Positions 25,396-36,719 of a stretch of 64,000 nucleotides of DNA are shown here, one piece after another (positions within the stretch are counted from its first letter, which is position 1; each line of letters opens with the position of its first letter). Made by a program: the position numbers and the translations under genes. Location: NCBI GenBank assembly GCA_013076295.1, contig RQOL01000718.1:3472001-3536000 (forward strand), given 5' to 3'. Source of the DNA: Sanderia malayensis (taxonomy: Eukaryota > Cnidaria > Scyphozoa > Semaeostomeae > Pelagiidae). The notes under the pieces were generated by a model. That model made no database searches, was not told the DNA's origin, and saw nothing but the letters and a program-made list of their open reading frames with translations.

Positions 25396-26046
25396 CACTA
25401 ATCGTTTCTCACTTTTCGTTTCTCGTAATTCGTTGTTTTATGCAGTTCGTGGTAGGTAAAGTCCTTAGGCCTGCTCAAATTTCTTTAATTCGCTTTCATT
25501 TTGAATCGTTTGTGAATAATCCCAAATTAAGATGAGGGGTTAAAGCAATGGGTTAAAGTTGTTGGATGGCTAGCCCATCACTGCAGCACACACTAATTGG
25601 AACCATTTACGTTTTATGTACCTACTCAACAGATAATTTAAGTTTTTAATCACCGTATGTCTTGCTTTGCTTCATTTTTAATCACCCTCTCCAACATGGA
25701 ACTTGATGCATGTTGTTCCTTCCCCTATGGAACTTGATGTTATTCCTTCCCCTCTGCAACATGGCTCCACTTGTTTTAGTCCGCCATTACAAAATACAAT
25801 GCCACGAAGCGAGAGTAGAATACAATAATATCCTGTGCCGTCAATTTCCAATGCCCTGAAGTCGTGGGATCCAAATAATTCTTTTTCCAAAATAATCCTT
25901 TTTCCTTTTGATTGACCCGGTGGTATTTTTTGCCAAACGATGGCGAATGCTCAAGTCCAGAATTATCCAACTTCGAACCGAGGCTCTTTGTCGCTTTGGT
26001 AACAATATTCACGTTGTTGCCTTTCGCTTGAGAATGATTAAGAACA

Positions 26047-26070
26047 CAGTGACGTCAAATATGCTCCTGC
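26047..26070. repeat. Solo copy of the array box (GACGTCA...CTCCTGCGCAG)
   Basis: TGACGTCAAATATGCTCCTG then CGCAG, the same order as in the array at 23.86-25.4 kb, but as a single copy 650 bp away. The DNA around it (25.4-26.3 kb) holds short open frames on both strands, none convincing. Confidence 0.6.
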
Positions 26071-27123
26071 GCAGTTGTAAAAATTGCATTTGATACCATC
26101 TGCATCCGCTTTTCAACTCTTCGAACGTCTTCCCTTTTCCTCTTTAAATCCTAAAAATGGATTCTATTTTAAGTTATCTTACTTAATCGATGACATTAAT
26201 TTTTACGCACAGAAAGCATTGTTAGACTATTTTAGCAGATTACTAAACGCTCATGCCCCTTCCAAGACCACGTACTTCGACAAAATGAGGAGGAAAAAGC
26301 ATTGTTATAAAAAATATCCTTCAGGACAATCAATACAACACCATTTTGAAAGTATCAAGGATCTTGCATGCCATTAAGTTGAGAGGAAAAGCATTATTCT
26401 TTTAATGCAGAAAAGAAAGCGATGAAATTCAATAGTAATTATGGGCGACTGATTTGAAAATTCGTTGTTTTTGCAAAAGTAGTTAACTGTGCAAAGGCTT
26501 TGTGACTTGGAAAATATTAGGAGGAAAAAAAGTATTGTTATCAAAAATATCCTTCAAGACAATCAAAATAACTCCATTTTGAAAGTATAAAGGATCTTGC
26601 ATTCCATTAAGTTGAGAGGAAAAAGCATTATTCTTTTAATGCAGAAAAGAAATTGTTTTTGCGAAAGTAGTCGATTGTGGAAAGACCTTGTGACATTGTA
26701 CGTGGGGTTTGATTTTGATGATCTGAGCATTTCTCAAGGTTTTCATTAACGCGTTCAGATTTCTGCTGCTCTTTTAGCAGCGTGAAGTTATATTACTGTT
26801 ATAAACACAATTAGTTTAAAAGGTGTGCATTTACCAAAGAATCTCCATGTTTTTAAATAGCCAATATTCAGAAGATGGCCTAAGAACTTTTGAAAACAAG
26901 AGACAAGGGATGAAATGAAACAAAGCTCTGTTGAATCTGATGTTGGATAAATTGTGTTAATTATAAATGCTTTCTTGTCGATTTAAAAACACTTTGCTCC
27001 ATGCTTTTAAGATAATCGAAATTCACCAATATGTGAACAAATATATTGGTCTTCTCAGTAGCTCATTTTCATAATTTCTAAGTCAGGCATGAATTGTGAG
27101 TGAGCTGCAGAGAGGCTCACAGG

Positions 27124-27691
27124 CAGGGCTCTCATTTCGCTTCATGTAAAAATCTTTAACATTTCACGAAAATATCCTTAGATTTTACAAAAATTCCTTA
27201 GATGCATAACAATAACAATAATGATGACAATAATACGAATCTTTTTACAGGAATTGATACTTCAACATGTAGTGTTGCTATCAACATAGGTAAATTTTCT
27301 TAATTTGCATAATTTTGGTTTTTTGGCAAATAACTGAAAAATCACAACTGCCGTGATTTACAAATGGTCAATCGCAAAAAGCTGCATTCATGCTAAGTCG
27401 GAAAACACCTCTAGCACCTAACTATTCTATTTGCTTGGTGATAGGGCAACCAACCAATATATTTGGGTGGGGAAGTGCCACAATTGCTAAAATTGCCGAA
27501 GATTGGCACTTGCACTGCCAGTACTTGCATAGTAGATTTGTGTAGTTTTGTCTTGTTAGTATGTTATGTTCTATTTCCAAATTTGGAAAATTCCTTAAAA
27601 AATCCTCAAAAACTTAAATTCCTTAAAAGTATCCTTAAAAATCTCCAAAATTCCTTAGTTTAAGGAAAAATCCTTAAAAGTGAGAGCCCTG
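27124..27691. mobile_element. hAT-type MITE with 8-bp target duplication
   Basis: It begins CAGGGCTCTCA and ends TGAGAGCCCTG, a perfect 11-bp terminal inverted repeat. It is flanked by CTCACAGG at 27116-27123 and again at 27692-27699, an 8-bp target-site duplication. Length is 568 bp. Near the ends are repeated AAAATCCTTA/TTCCTTAAA motifs. There is no transposase. The 8-bp duplication and CAGGG ends are those of the hAT superfamily. Confidence 0.85.
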
Positions 27692-27949
27692 CTCACAGGG
27701 ACAGAAGAAAACTATGTGTTGTTTTTTGTGGATTATCGAAAGACCAGTTACTGAATTTTTCTAACAAGCCGCTTGTGAGAAAGTGCACAAGATCTTAACA
27801 AAAGCCAGAAAACTTTGTTACAAATTCTTGTTTTGATTCATGGATTTAAAAAACATTGACTTTCAATGACTTTCGCATATTTCAAAAAATTTGGAAACTC
27901 TGTCGTATCTCCCTCGACATTTGCAAGCTTTCACTAGGGAGCTTCAATT

Positions 27950-28330
27950 AAAATGCCCCTACGGTTTTTTATTTGTGAATTCAATAAAACTCAGTATACG
28001 CTGACTTCAGATCTGAAAATTACTTTTAAATCAGACGTGTAGCTCACGAGTTATAACGTGTGGAAGTGTCGATGTTTCGCCATTTCCCTTGTGCCACTTT
28101 TATGTCAGATTTGTTGCTTCAGTACGGGGAAAAACGGGGTTCCAACTATGATGTCATAGTGGATTCAACCAAGTCCTAAAAATGGACACGAAAGTTTGAA
28201 TATAAACGCTGGAAACTCAAAAACTACTCGCCAGATCAAAAAGTATAAACGGTATGAGAATCAGAGCATTCGATTCTATACTTTTAATCAATAACAAAAG
28301 CCGTAGGGTCACTTTGGACTATTCCACTAT
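27950..28330. repeat. Probable inverted-repeat element with CCCTACGG termini
   Basis: The left side reads AATGCCCCTACGGTTTTTTA and the right side AACAAAAGCCGTAGGGTCAC, imperfect inverted copies. The interior CAACTATGATGTCATAGTGG and CAAGTCCT match the 17420-17893 element, so this is a diverged relative. Confidence 0.4.
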
Positions 28331-28722
28331 TAAAATAAGATCAGATTATAAGATTATTAAAACTCCTGATCCCTGGCAATGAAAAAATTCTTCATTTTGC
28401 AAAGGCTTTGTGACTTGGAAAGGATCCGGAGGAAAAAGTATTGTTATCCTTCAAGACAATCAACATAATACCATTTTGAAAGTATCAAGGATCTTGCATG
28501 CTATTGAAGCTGGGAGGAAAAAGCATTATACTTTTAATGCAGAAAAGAAATTGTTTTTGCGAAAGTAGTTCATTGTGGAAAGGCTTTGTGACATGGAAAA
28601 CATCAGGAGGAAAAAGTATTGTTATTCCAAATTGCAAAGCAGTTTAATTTTAATTATAATTTTCTTCTTACTTCATTTAATCTCTGACATCTCTATTTTG
28701 CTTGCCAGATCTCCGTAACCAA

Positions 28723-28934
28723 CTGTAAACGGTACCATATTTGGTGTGGTTGATGAATAAACACTGAACAATAGATTGCAAAGCCTTAAATTGGTGGAAT
28801 CGAGCAATTGATGAGCAGTTTGGTTTGAGGGAAAGAGAAATCAAGATTTCAGATCGCACTTGACAACAAGCCAGCAAAATGAAGAAAATAACTTTGGCAC
28901 TCTTCGTTGCCAGTAAGTATTGCTTGACTTTGAA
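28723..28934 (+). promoter_or_regulatory. Promoter/exon-1 module, copy A
   Basis: A 212-bp segment repeated almost exactly at 32144-32356 (about 97% identical by eye, with one 1-nt indel). It includes about 156 bp upstream of the ATG, all of coding exon 1 and the start of intron 1. A perfect CArg box (CCATATTTGG) lies at 28735-28744. Co-duplication of the promoter implies shared regulation with the second gene. Confidence 0.8.
28735..28744. promoter_or_regulatory. CArG box (SRF-type site), copy A
   Basis: CCATATTTGG fits CC(A/T)6GG exactly, 135 bp before the start codon. It is preserved unchanged at 32156-32165 in the paralogue. Function is inferred from the motif only. Confidence 0.45.
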
Positions 28935-30962
28935 AAGAAAGTGTGTTGTTTTTGTAGCGTTTAGGGTATATACGCTGGGGTTCTTTTGTAGCGTGTAGAG
29001 AGTGCTTCGGCCCGAAGGCCTAAGCCAGAAATATACAATTGTCTTGATAACTTTAGAGATCTTTCTTGTATGGAATCAACAGTAAAACTAAACTTATCTA
29101 ACACAGAACATGAATTATAACACTGTTAACAAACAACACATAGACGTCACGGGACTTCAACACATTAAAGCCTGGTTCCCACTAGGACATAATGGGCTAA
29201 GCGCGTTAGGAAAGCTAGAGTTAACGCATTATGTCCAACATGTTTCCATTGGTGTTTAATGGGCTTAGTGCGTCAAGAAATTTAGGTTTTAAGTTGTTAA
29301 ACGCTTTAACCTCCACACGTTTCCACTATGGTTATTTACTGGGTTTAAATGTAAATGAGTCATCCATGATCAGTAGCAAGTTTTCGTTGATTCAAAATGG
29401 CGTATTCACTACACAAACAAATAGCTGCAATTTTGGGTGTTGCTTATGCTCTCCGCAAACAAAAAATACAAGCAAAATTTTGGGTTAAACAATATTTAAG
29501 TCAGAGGCCAGTGGCTTGTGTAAAGAATTGAGACTACAGGATCGAGGCGAAGCACATTGTCCAAGCATTGTTTGTGACATTCTTGTCCTTATACTCTTTT
29601 TTCTTTTGGCACACAGGCAAGGATAATTTTTTACTAATTCAGATACTTTTTCATCAACCTGGATACCCATAATTGCCCGAACGCCATTTTGAAGTTGTTG
29701 TTTCTTATTTTAGCAAGCCAAGAATGTAGAATGTCATCACTTGCGACTTTCTCGAGGTTTTAAAGGGTTTAAATATAAAAACTTTTTGATATTTAAGCCC
29801 CATAAAACGCGTGGTTTAACTGAGCTTTATTGGACATAACACGTTAGTTTTTGTGTTCCCACTGGGACATAAAGCGTTAACAAGTTAAAACCCAAATTTT
29901 CTTAGCGCGTTATGTCCTAGTGGGAACCAGGCTTTACAATTCAATACAAAACACGGAAATGACAATATCACAAGGTTCAAGACAACAGGATACGATGGAG
30001 ACACTGATACATTACGAGGATTAAACAATTATCGATAGAAGCTTTAAACACCAATCGTTACATTTTTTTATTGTTTATTTATCGTGTAGTTGAAAAGTAA
30101 GTGGTCTTTAGTGAAGTATCGAAAGTCGAAGGTTGAAAATAAATATATCATTCTTCCGAATTTGGTACACATCTTCATGCCAGTCGAAAACACGGTTAAT
30201 ATAATCAGATTTTGCTTCAAACCATCTTATTGAAAGCACAATAAATTGCATAGGAAAAGGGAGTTGGGAAAATTCTGAATCATTGGCAGTATCATAAACA
30301 ATTTGTTTTGTGTTTTTGCTGTCGTTCAAATGCTGACGCAAATTTGCTATCAAAGCAAAGCACCTTTTGTCAAGCAAAGCAATTTACAAAATTTAAATCA
30401 TTATTTTCTAGCCATGCTTGCTTCGATTTGTGTCGAAGTACTTCATGCTGAAAATTCGCCAGAAGATGACGAAGCGGATCTTGAAGATTTCGAAAAAGCG
30501 ATGCTGGAAATGGAAAACAAGGATGAAGGCCAAACAAATGAAGGTAATGAATTAAGAGCTCTTGATAATAATATTATTCAATTTGCGAACATCAATGACT
30601 TTTATTTTAAGCAGCCAATTTAACAAATAAAAGTAGAATCGTGAAACAGATCTAGATAAGCTCAAGTTATTTCCTTCTCTAAGTCCATGAAGCTAACTTT
30701 CTGGTTTAGTTTAAGATAAATATTGTTCTGATCATTATTTACACTTTTCGTTTATTTTTACACAGAGCTCGACGAAAAAGACCCACGCAAAGGGCTTGGC
30801 AGACTTTTTAGACTTTTTAGACTAATTCGTCGTGTTAATCGTGTTCGTCGTGTTCGCCTTCGTCGCACATCGCCTCCTGCTCCCCCTCCGCCATGCGCCG
30901 AAAGAAGACGCCGCTCGTGGGATCCTTCACGAAGAAGAGGCTGTCCTTCAAAGAAACGCTAG
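28879..30962 (+). CDS. Cationic peptide precursor (arminin-like layout), candidate antimicrobial peptide
   Basis: Exons 28879-28912, 30412-30543, 30766-30962; 363 nt, 120 residues. The ATG opens a typical signal peptide (MKKITLALFVATMLASICVE...), probably cut after Ala24 (VLHA|ENS). Residues 25-62 are strongly acidic (about 18 Asp/Glu, 3 Lys). From Arg63-Lys64, a possible dibasic cleavage point, to Arg120 the chain is very basic: about 20 Arg and 3 Lys against 2 acidic residues. Residues 67-89 place Arg about every third position between Leu/Phe/Ile/Val, then a Pro-rich linker (92-98) and two cysteines (Cys99, Cys115) in an Arg-rich tail. Signal, anionic pro-part and cationic mature peptide is the known layout of cnidarian arminins and other antimicrobial precursors. 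I see no clear sequence match, so this is function by architecture. Intron 1 holds a MITE. An AATAAA lies at 31402-31407. Confidence 0.7.
29168..29934. mobile_element. TA-flanked MITE in intron 1 of the cationic-peptide gene
   Basis: It begins AAGCCTGGTTCCCACTAGGA and ends with the inverse, TCCTAGTGGGAACCAGGCTT. The TIRs are at least 25 bp with TA on both sides. Several inner copies of the GGACATAA / TTATGTCC motif lie near each end. Length is 767 bp with no transposase, so it is non-autonomous. The second gene's intron 1 has no counterpart, so insertion followed the duplication or was lost there. Confidence 0.8.
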
Positions 30963-32143
30963 AGGTCGAGCCTCGTTATGGACACGAGCGGCGCGAAATC
31001 CCGAACACTGCGCATACGTATATTCATCTTATATCTTTCATAACAGTTTTAATCAGTTTTCAATCTTCTGTTCATTGTCAATTTACATTTGATTTTATTC
31101 ATGAAGTTATAACCATTGCTTGAATGAATTCTTATGTTTTTCTATCATCATTATGCCTTCCTATGAAAACGCAAAAACAACCTAATCAGTTAGAGATAAA
31201 TATCTGTACAGTCGGCATTCAAAGCTTTTCAATTGATACCTGGCAAGCAATACAAATTTTATTTACAGGCATTTTGGCATGGCAAAAAAAACATTAGGCA
31301 GAAACCCAAAAGACAAAGGTTAAGAATAATTGAAAGAATAATATTAAAGTAATGAAAGACAAAGACTTGAGCGCAATTTTCATGAGCCAGTGAACACCAG
31401 GAATAAACAAATTCTGTTGGGACATTCATCAGCGTGTTTGGGCCCATGTGTAGCTTACACAAAAATAATTTTAGTGAAATATTTTAGGTGCAATATTATT
31501 ACGATTGACATATGCATATGTCAATATACATATCATCGTACTACATGCATGTAAAAGTTCAGATTTTTCGGACTGAGAGGAAAATTAAATTGCAAGATTG
31601 GCATCGCGAAAAATGCACCAAAATAAAACGCTTTTATCTTTCCAGTGTTAAATTTCCATAAGCTATAAAACTGAATTCAATTTAAAGCTCATAAGTTTGA
31701 AATAATTCTTTTAAATCATAAGTCTTAATGACGACCTTAATTGTTGCAAAAGGGAGTAGTGATGGGATAACCCTGTCCGCGCTCGTATCAGACTGTGTCG
31801 TTTATCTGGACATCTTTGTTTTTAATTTCAAAAACTTTCATCATCTTGACTCTTTCAACAACGCAGTCCTTGTTTAAAGAGTCGAATATAGACGTCATTG
31901 TATTATATTCCAAGTAATTGGATGCTTGGAATATAATTCAATCATTTTTTTTTGTGACATACTATGGTCTGACACCGACCCTTTGCCAATCGTATCGTGC
32001 AGTATCTTTCACGTTTCATGTCATTTCATGTCGTGTTATGTCGTAGCATGACCCTTCATGTCGTGTTATGTCGTATCATGACGTTTCATGACGTTTCATC
32101 TCTTAGCAACTACGTTCCCGCCTGAGGTTTGCCAACGTTTGAG
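30963..32143. other. Intergenic region between the two tandem genes
   Basis: AT-rich 3' flank of the cationic-peptide gene. It contains a candidate AATAAA at 31402 and a cluster of TCATGTCGTGTTATGTCGTA-type repeats at about 32020-32095. No gene was found; open frames here are short and lack splice or family support. Confidence 0.5.
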
Positions 32144-32356
32144 CTGTAAACGGTACCATATTTGGTGTGGTTGATGAATAAACACTGAACAATAGATTGC
32201 GAAGTCCTTAAATTGGTGGAATCGAGCAATTGATGAACAGTTTGGTTTGAGGGAAAGAGAAATCAAGATTTCAGATTGCAGTTGACAACAAGCCAGCAAA
32301 ATGAAGAAAATAACTTTGGCACTCTTCGTTGCCAGTAAGTATTGCTTGACTTTGAA
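32144..32356 (+). promoter_or_regulatory. Promoter/exon-1 module, copy B (CArG box at 32156-32165)
   Basis: A 213-bp near-identical copy of 28723-28934, including the same CCATATTTGG box and the same 34-nt coding exon. Similarity continues, more diverged, into intron 1 (GTGTAGTTGAAAAGTAAGTG at about 32391, matching about 30087) and exon 2. Confidence 0.8.
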
Positions 32357-34376
32357 GCATGTTTATTCTTCGTTTACTGTTCACTTATGGTGTAGTTGAA
32401 AAGTAAGTGGTTTATAGTGAAGTATGAAAAGTCAAAGAGTGAGAAAAAATTCCAGTACACCTGCTAATTTTGCGCACTTAAAGGCCTACTGCAATAAAAA
32501 AAAAAGTGATATGATTTTTTTGCATTTCATGATAAACCGTTCCAAACTGATCATAAAACCTTTTTCAGAATGAAAATTGATCCAGTAGAACTGTTTTACA
32601 AGCCCGCAAAGTCGTCGATTTTGCCATTTCAACTGCGACAGCCGCGACGTCATAACTGTGACACATTTCAAGTTTTTGTATTGAAGAGTATCGTAGCTTT
32701 TTACTGCATTCCTTATAGCTCGACAAAAAGCTCATAAATCAAAAGTCGTTTCCCAAGATATAAATAAATATTTTCAAAAATTTTAATTTCTTTTTCATAA
32801 TTTTAAAAAACGATTTGGGGCGGAGTAATTCGGGTCTGAATTGGGGCAGTTCTAGTCGTGACGTCAAACTGCGGGAGGGCGGACTGCGGAAGCAAACAAC
32901 GGGGATGATCAGTGTCCATATAAAATGTATGCATTTGTTTGACTTGACTGAGTCGTCTTTTAAATTTTGATGCAAACGTATTATAAAAGTAAAGTTTTCT
33001 TTATCAAGCAAATAAAGTTGATGTATAAGATTTAGAACAATATTTTCCAGCCATGCTTGCTTCGATTAGTCTTAAAGAACTTGGTGCTGAAAAATTGCCA
33101 GAAGAAGATCATATAGATCTTGAAGAAAGCATGATAGGGCTAACTGGAGCAGTAAAAAGACTGATCAAAGAAGTCAAATCACTAAAAACAGGAGTGAAGA
33201 AATGTCAGGTAGGTATCGTTCAAAAATAGAAACAAAAGAACAATTTAATAATTCAGCATTTGAATTTTATCGTCGGATACAAAAACTATAACAGTAACAA
33301 AAACTATCAATATTTAGTTCTATTTTTTGTAGATTTCTTTAGGAAAGAGCGTTAATAACCCGGGCAAATCATGCAAACAAATCAAAGCAGACAGTTCTGC
33401 CGCAAAAAGTGGACGATATTGGGTTAACCTTGATAAACCAAGACAGGTTTATTGTGACATGAAAACCAACGGAGGTATTTTTACTCTCTATTCCTATTTT
33501 GATAAATGAGAAAGGCTTCCTCAGTACAACATATTGTTGAGACATCGATAGCGACTATGCCATTTTACCAATATTCTGTAGCGGAGCGTCAGATCGGACA
33601 ACAAATAAACGACATCAAAATATTCCTTTTTCCACTCACTTATCCCAATGGACCCTAATTACAATCGTCTCCATTTCACACCCATAATGCCCCATAAAAC
33701 TACGACACTTTGCAGCCTCATCTGCAACGTGGCCTCGCTTCTATAACAGGAGACAATAGCCACCTTCACAATTCCATAACAAGCTTTGAACTCACATATA
33801 TTAAACAGAAATTTGTTTCAAGGTGGATGGATGCTTGTGTCAAACATTGTCAGTGAAACAACAAATGGAAGAGCTTGGTCACAGAGTAATTCTATCGCAA
33901 CAGTCAGCAAATACCCAAGCAAAGCGTTTGGCTTATCTCCAAGTGGACTAAAATCATTGCAAGATCTTATTCACTTTGATCAGCTTCGCTTCTTCTGTCA
34001 TAAAAATCATCCCGGAAGAACAATTGACATTGCTACGAAGAAGAATCATGCTGGCAAAGCAGTTGTGCGTTATTTTACTGCGCGCACAAATGCCTTCCCT
34101 ACTGCGTGTGGATCGTATTCCAAAATGGCTGATGATAATTCAATGCTCTCACAAAATTGCATTGATTGGGGAAAAGTTGGTGCTCACTTCAAGGTGAACA
34201 AATGGGGACACACTGGTATCAGAAATGCAAGATTGTATAACCATCCTGCTTTCGTTTATTATAAATATCACTGGATTGCACCCTTCACAACTGGTGGTCG
34301 CTGGGAGTGTGATGATTATACAGTCGGCCGTACGCAGGTTTCAGTTGGCGATGCATGGAAAATTTTCATTCGCTAG
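32301..34376 (+). CDS. Secreted fibrinogen-related protein sharing its 5' half with the cationic-peptide gene
   Basis: Exons 32301-32334, 33051-33208, 33333-33474, 33823-34376; 888 nt, 295 residues, in frame. Exon 1 is identical in protein to the upstream gene (MKKITLALFVA), and exon 2 starts with the same TMLASI and AEKLPEEDHIDLEE-type acidic stretch. Instead of the basic tail it has a helical Lys-rich segment (GAVKRLIKEVKSLKTGVKKC). The N-terminal half of a fibrinogen C-terminal/intelectin-type fold follows: NPGKSCKQIKADS, SGRYWVN, VYCDMKTNGGGWMLV. The rest carries five further cysteines and ends GDAWKIFIR. Canonical calcium-loop motifs are not obvious. Family role: pattern-recognition lectin or secreted adhesion; the ligand is unknown. 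No clear AATAAA was found downstream. Confidence 0.78.
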
Positions 34377-36578
34377 TTCCTGCTAATCTGACTGATGAAA
34401 GACTTGACAGCATGCAAACTTTATTTAGCTTTTATGTTACATTATATTACGTAGTCTTGATGTATAATCTTTAAAGTTTTGTTTTATTCATGTTATTTTG
34501 TATCTTTTATATTTGCTGAGATGACGTGGAAAAGTTGTTTCTTTTCTCTGACTTTTCTCGGAACATTTTAATTTTTTGGCGAGTTAATACAAGATTGTAG
34601 TATTTATTGAAGTTTCTTAATTAGTTTCTGATTGTTGAGACATAAAGTTATCTTATTGCTTTCGGAGCTGAGAATTGTTGGATGGATCCATAGGCAGCGG
34701 CGACAACGTGGGGGGGGGGGGGGGCTTTGAGGTTCGAGCCCTTTCTGGAGAATGCTTTGTCCCCCTGAAAAACTACTTTGGTTGGCCGAATATCAAAAAT
34801 CCGAGAACTGAACACTTATTACAGCATCACTTTTATTGTTTATATATGGTTTTTCTGTTTGTTCGCAAGCTTTTGTCTTGTTATCTTCAATTATTTGTAT
34901 CTACATGCATGGCTTAGAGAGAATATGCCTTTTTTCGATTTTCTTAGTCTTAATTTTGGAAGTCTTAGCCCTCCTGGGAAAGTCAAAAGCCGGCCCCTAT
35001 GGAAGTACCTAAATCCAAATTGTAAAAAAAAACCAGTGGAGACCACAATAAAAAACATTCTTTAGCAAACAAAATTTCAGTCTTCTATAAACCAGTTTCT
35101 TATAAAAAACGTGTATTATATCAACTTTGATACCAACCCTAACCCAAAATGACCCAACTCAGGAAAAAAGGACACGTTGTTTTTAAATGTGTCCTGGCTA
35201 ATGCTAGTTCTGAACTAGTTAAATAGCACTCAGATGGTAATAGCAGTTGAAGCTTGAATTGAACTCTTAGTGCAGTAAAATAAATAAAAACACATACTTT
35301 CCATGCGATTCGTTTCTTGAAATTCACGCCACGCCCCATGCTATTTCAAATCTGTGCATGTGTTATTCTGAAGGAAGATGGTTACCGATATCAACAGTCA
35401 AAGTCAGTTGACAATGTCACGAGCATGAAATGAATGCCGCATGCGCACCTCAACAATTCCCACATGAGCAGAACGTCACGAAATTTAAAAAATGCTTCCA
35501 GTCCATTCTTTTTTTCTTCATCGTTACGACTTTGTCTGTAAATCTGTTGAAAGGAATATACACTTCTACAAAGTACACTATCTAATATTACCATAGCTTC
35601 TATACTACGAGTTTCGAGCCCTGATATAAGATGGTGGTTAGTGAAAGGGAAGCTATACAACTGTGAAGACTATTGATAAAGCTAGAAACAGCGACCCCGA
35701 CCACATGAAGCAGAAAATTGCGTGGAAAACTGAAGGAAGATGTCCTCTTCATTCTATGTCAACTATCGACAATTGACCATTGAATTGGTCACAGCATTTC
35801 AATAAAAACGGACTCGCATGATGTCTCATAGACAATGAGAGACAAGCAATGACTCCATCATAAGCAGTCAAATGATTTTGACTGTTGATTTTGACTCCAC
35901 AGCCGGACAGTCAACCACTGAGAAATCTTTTTCTGCGAGCCATCAGTCTTCATACGGATTATTGTAACTAAGCAACAAATACACCTGCGTGTCAGAGTCT
36001 GGTCCATAGATATTTGTCGCACAAAGGTGACATAGCAAGCACTTCATCTACGAATACAAATTATCCTCAACGTTTCTAATTTAAGACCTTAACTACATAT
36101 CTACCATAGATACAAATCTTATATAATTTACACATGTTACATTCTTCACGAATAAACTTATGACTCTTATTAGTAACAACAGTTAACAATTATTTAATAT
36201 AGAAAATGATCTAATTAATTATATTCATTAAACTTCTTCACACTTAATCCTAATCGTGGCTAAACAAGTATTTGTTAGCTAAGGGCAGCACTATCTGTTT
36301 TGACTTCTTTACTAAGACCCCAAATCATTAACGAGAGGGTGGCAAGGGGCTGGGTGAAAGAAAATCGAAATATGGTGCGATTCTATGTTACTAAAGTATT
36401 AGATGTCTAATGGGGGAGGGGGGAATTTGATAGCAAATATATCTCATTGCTTTGTCGTAATTATTAAACAAAGAGTTTGGATGTAAGTGTATTTATATTG
36501 GCATTTATATCATACATTGTGTACAGCACGTCTCATTGTAAGCCTCATACTTCACGTATCCTTTTGTCACTTGAAAAA
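34377..36578. other. Intergenic region, convergent genes on both sides
   Basis: 3' flanks of the fibrinogen-related gene (+) and of the large EGF gene (-). It contains a poly-G tract at about 34711-34725 next to transposon-like text (GTTCGAGCCCTTTCTGGAGA). I see no gene; the short open frames show neither family features nor splice sites. Confidence 0.5.
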
Positions 36579-36584
36579 TTTATT
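36579..36584 (-). terminator. Polyadenylation signal of the EGF/LamG gene
   Basis: AATAAA on the minus strand (TTTATT on plus), about 136 nt after the stop codon at 36720. Confidence 0.5.
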
Positions 36585-36719
36585 TAGAGTACTTTGTTGC
36601 CATTTTAATACCTTCCCAAATCATTCTCATTTCACACGAAAGAGTCAAACTTCTTTCTCATTCATAGTGTCTAAAATGCATCACCGGTCAGCGGTTTCCC
36701 AGCCTCGATATCAGGATCC

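Larger units (their letters stand above)
26283..28622. repeat. Local ~230-bp repeat family, three copies
   Basis: Copies at about 26283-26420, 26514-26700 and 28385-28620 share GAGGAAAAAGCATTGTTAT, ATCCTTCAAGACAATCAA, GTATCAAGGATCTTGCATGC and TTCTTTTAATGCAGAAAAGA. The first two are about 235 bp apart. The third lies just upstream of the cationic-peptide gene and carries an extra partial start at its end. No gene is seen in 26.1-28.7 kb. Confidence 0.65.

Noticed and set aside
25678..26012. Minus-strand open frames upstream of the telomere-hexamer array, possibly a further exon
   Set aside because: A GTAATG donor-like site exists but no convincing acceptor, family or phase link to the 23.4-23.8 kb block was found.
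30832..31123. Alternative frames over the last exon of the cationic-peptide gene
   Set aside because: They lack the splice phase set by exons 1-2 and show no signal peptide or family; they are shadows of the Arg-rich frame.
33333..33474. Suspected one-base frameshift in exon 3 of the fibrinogen-related gene
   Set aside because: On recounting, ...AATAACCCGGGCAAATCATGC keeps frame, and the four exons sum to 888 nt, a multiple of three.
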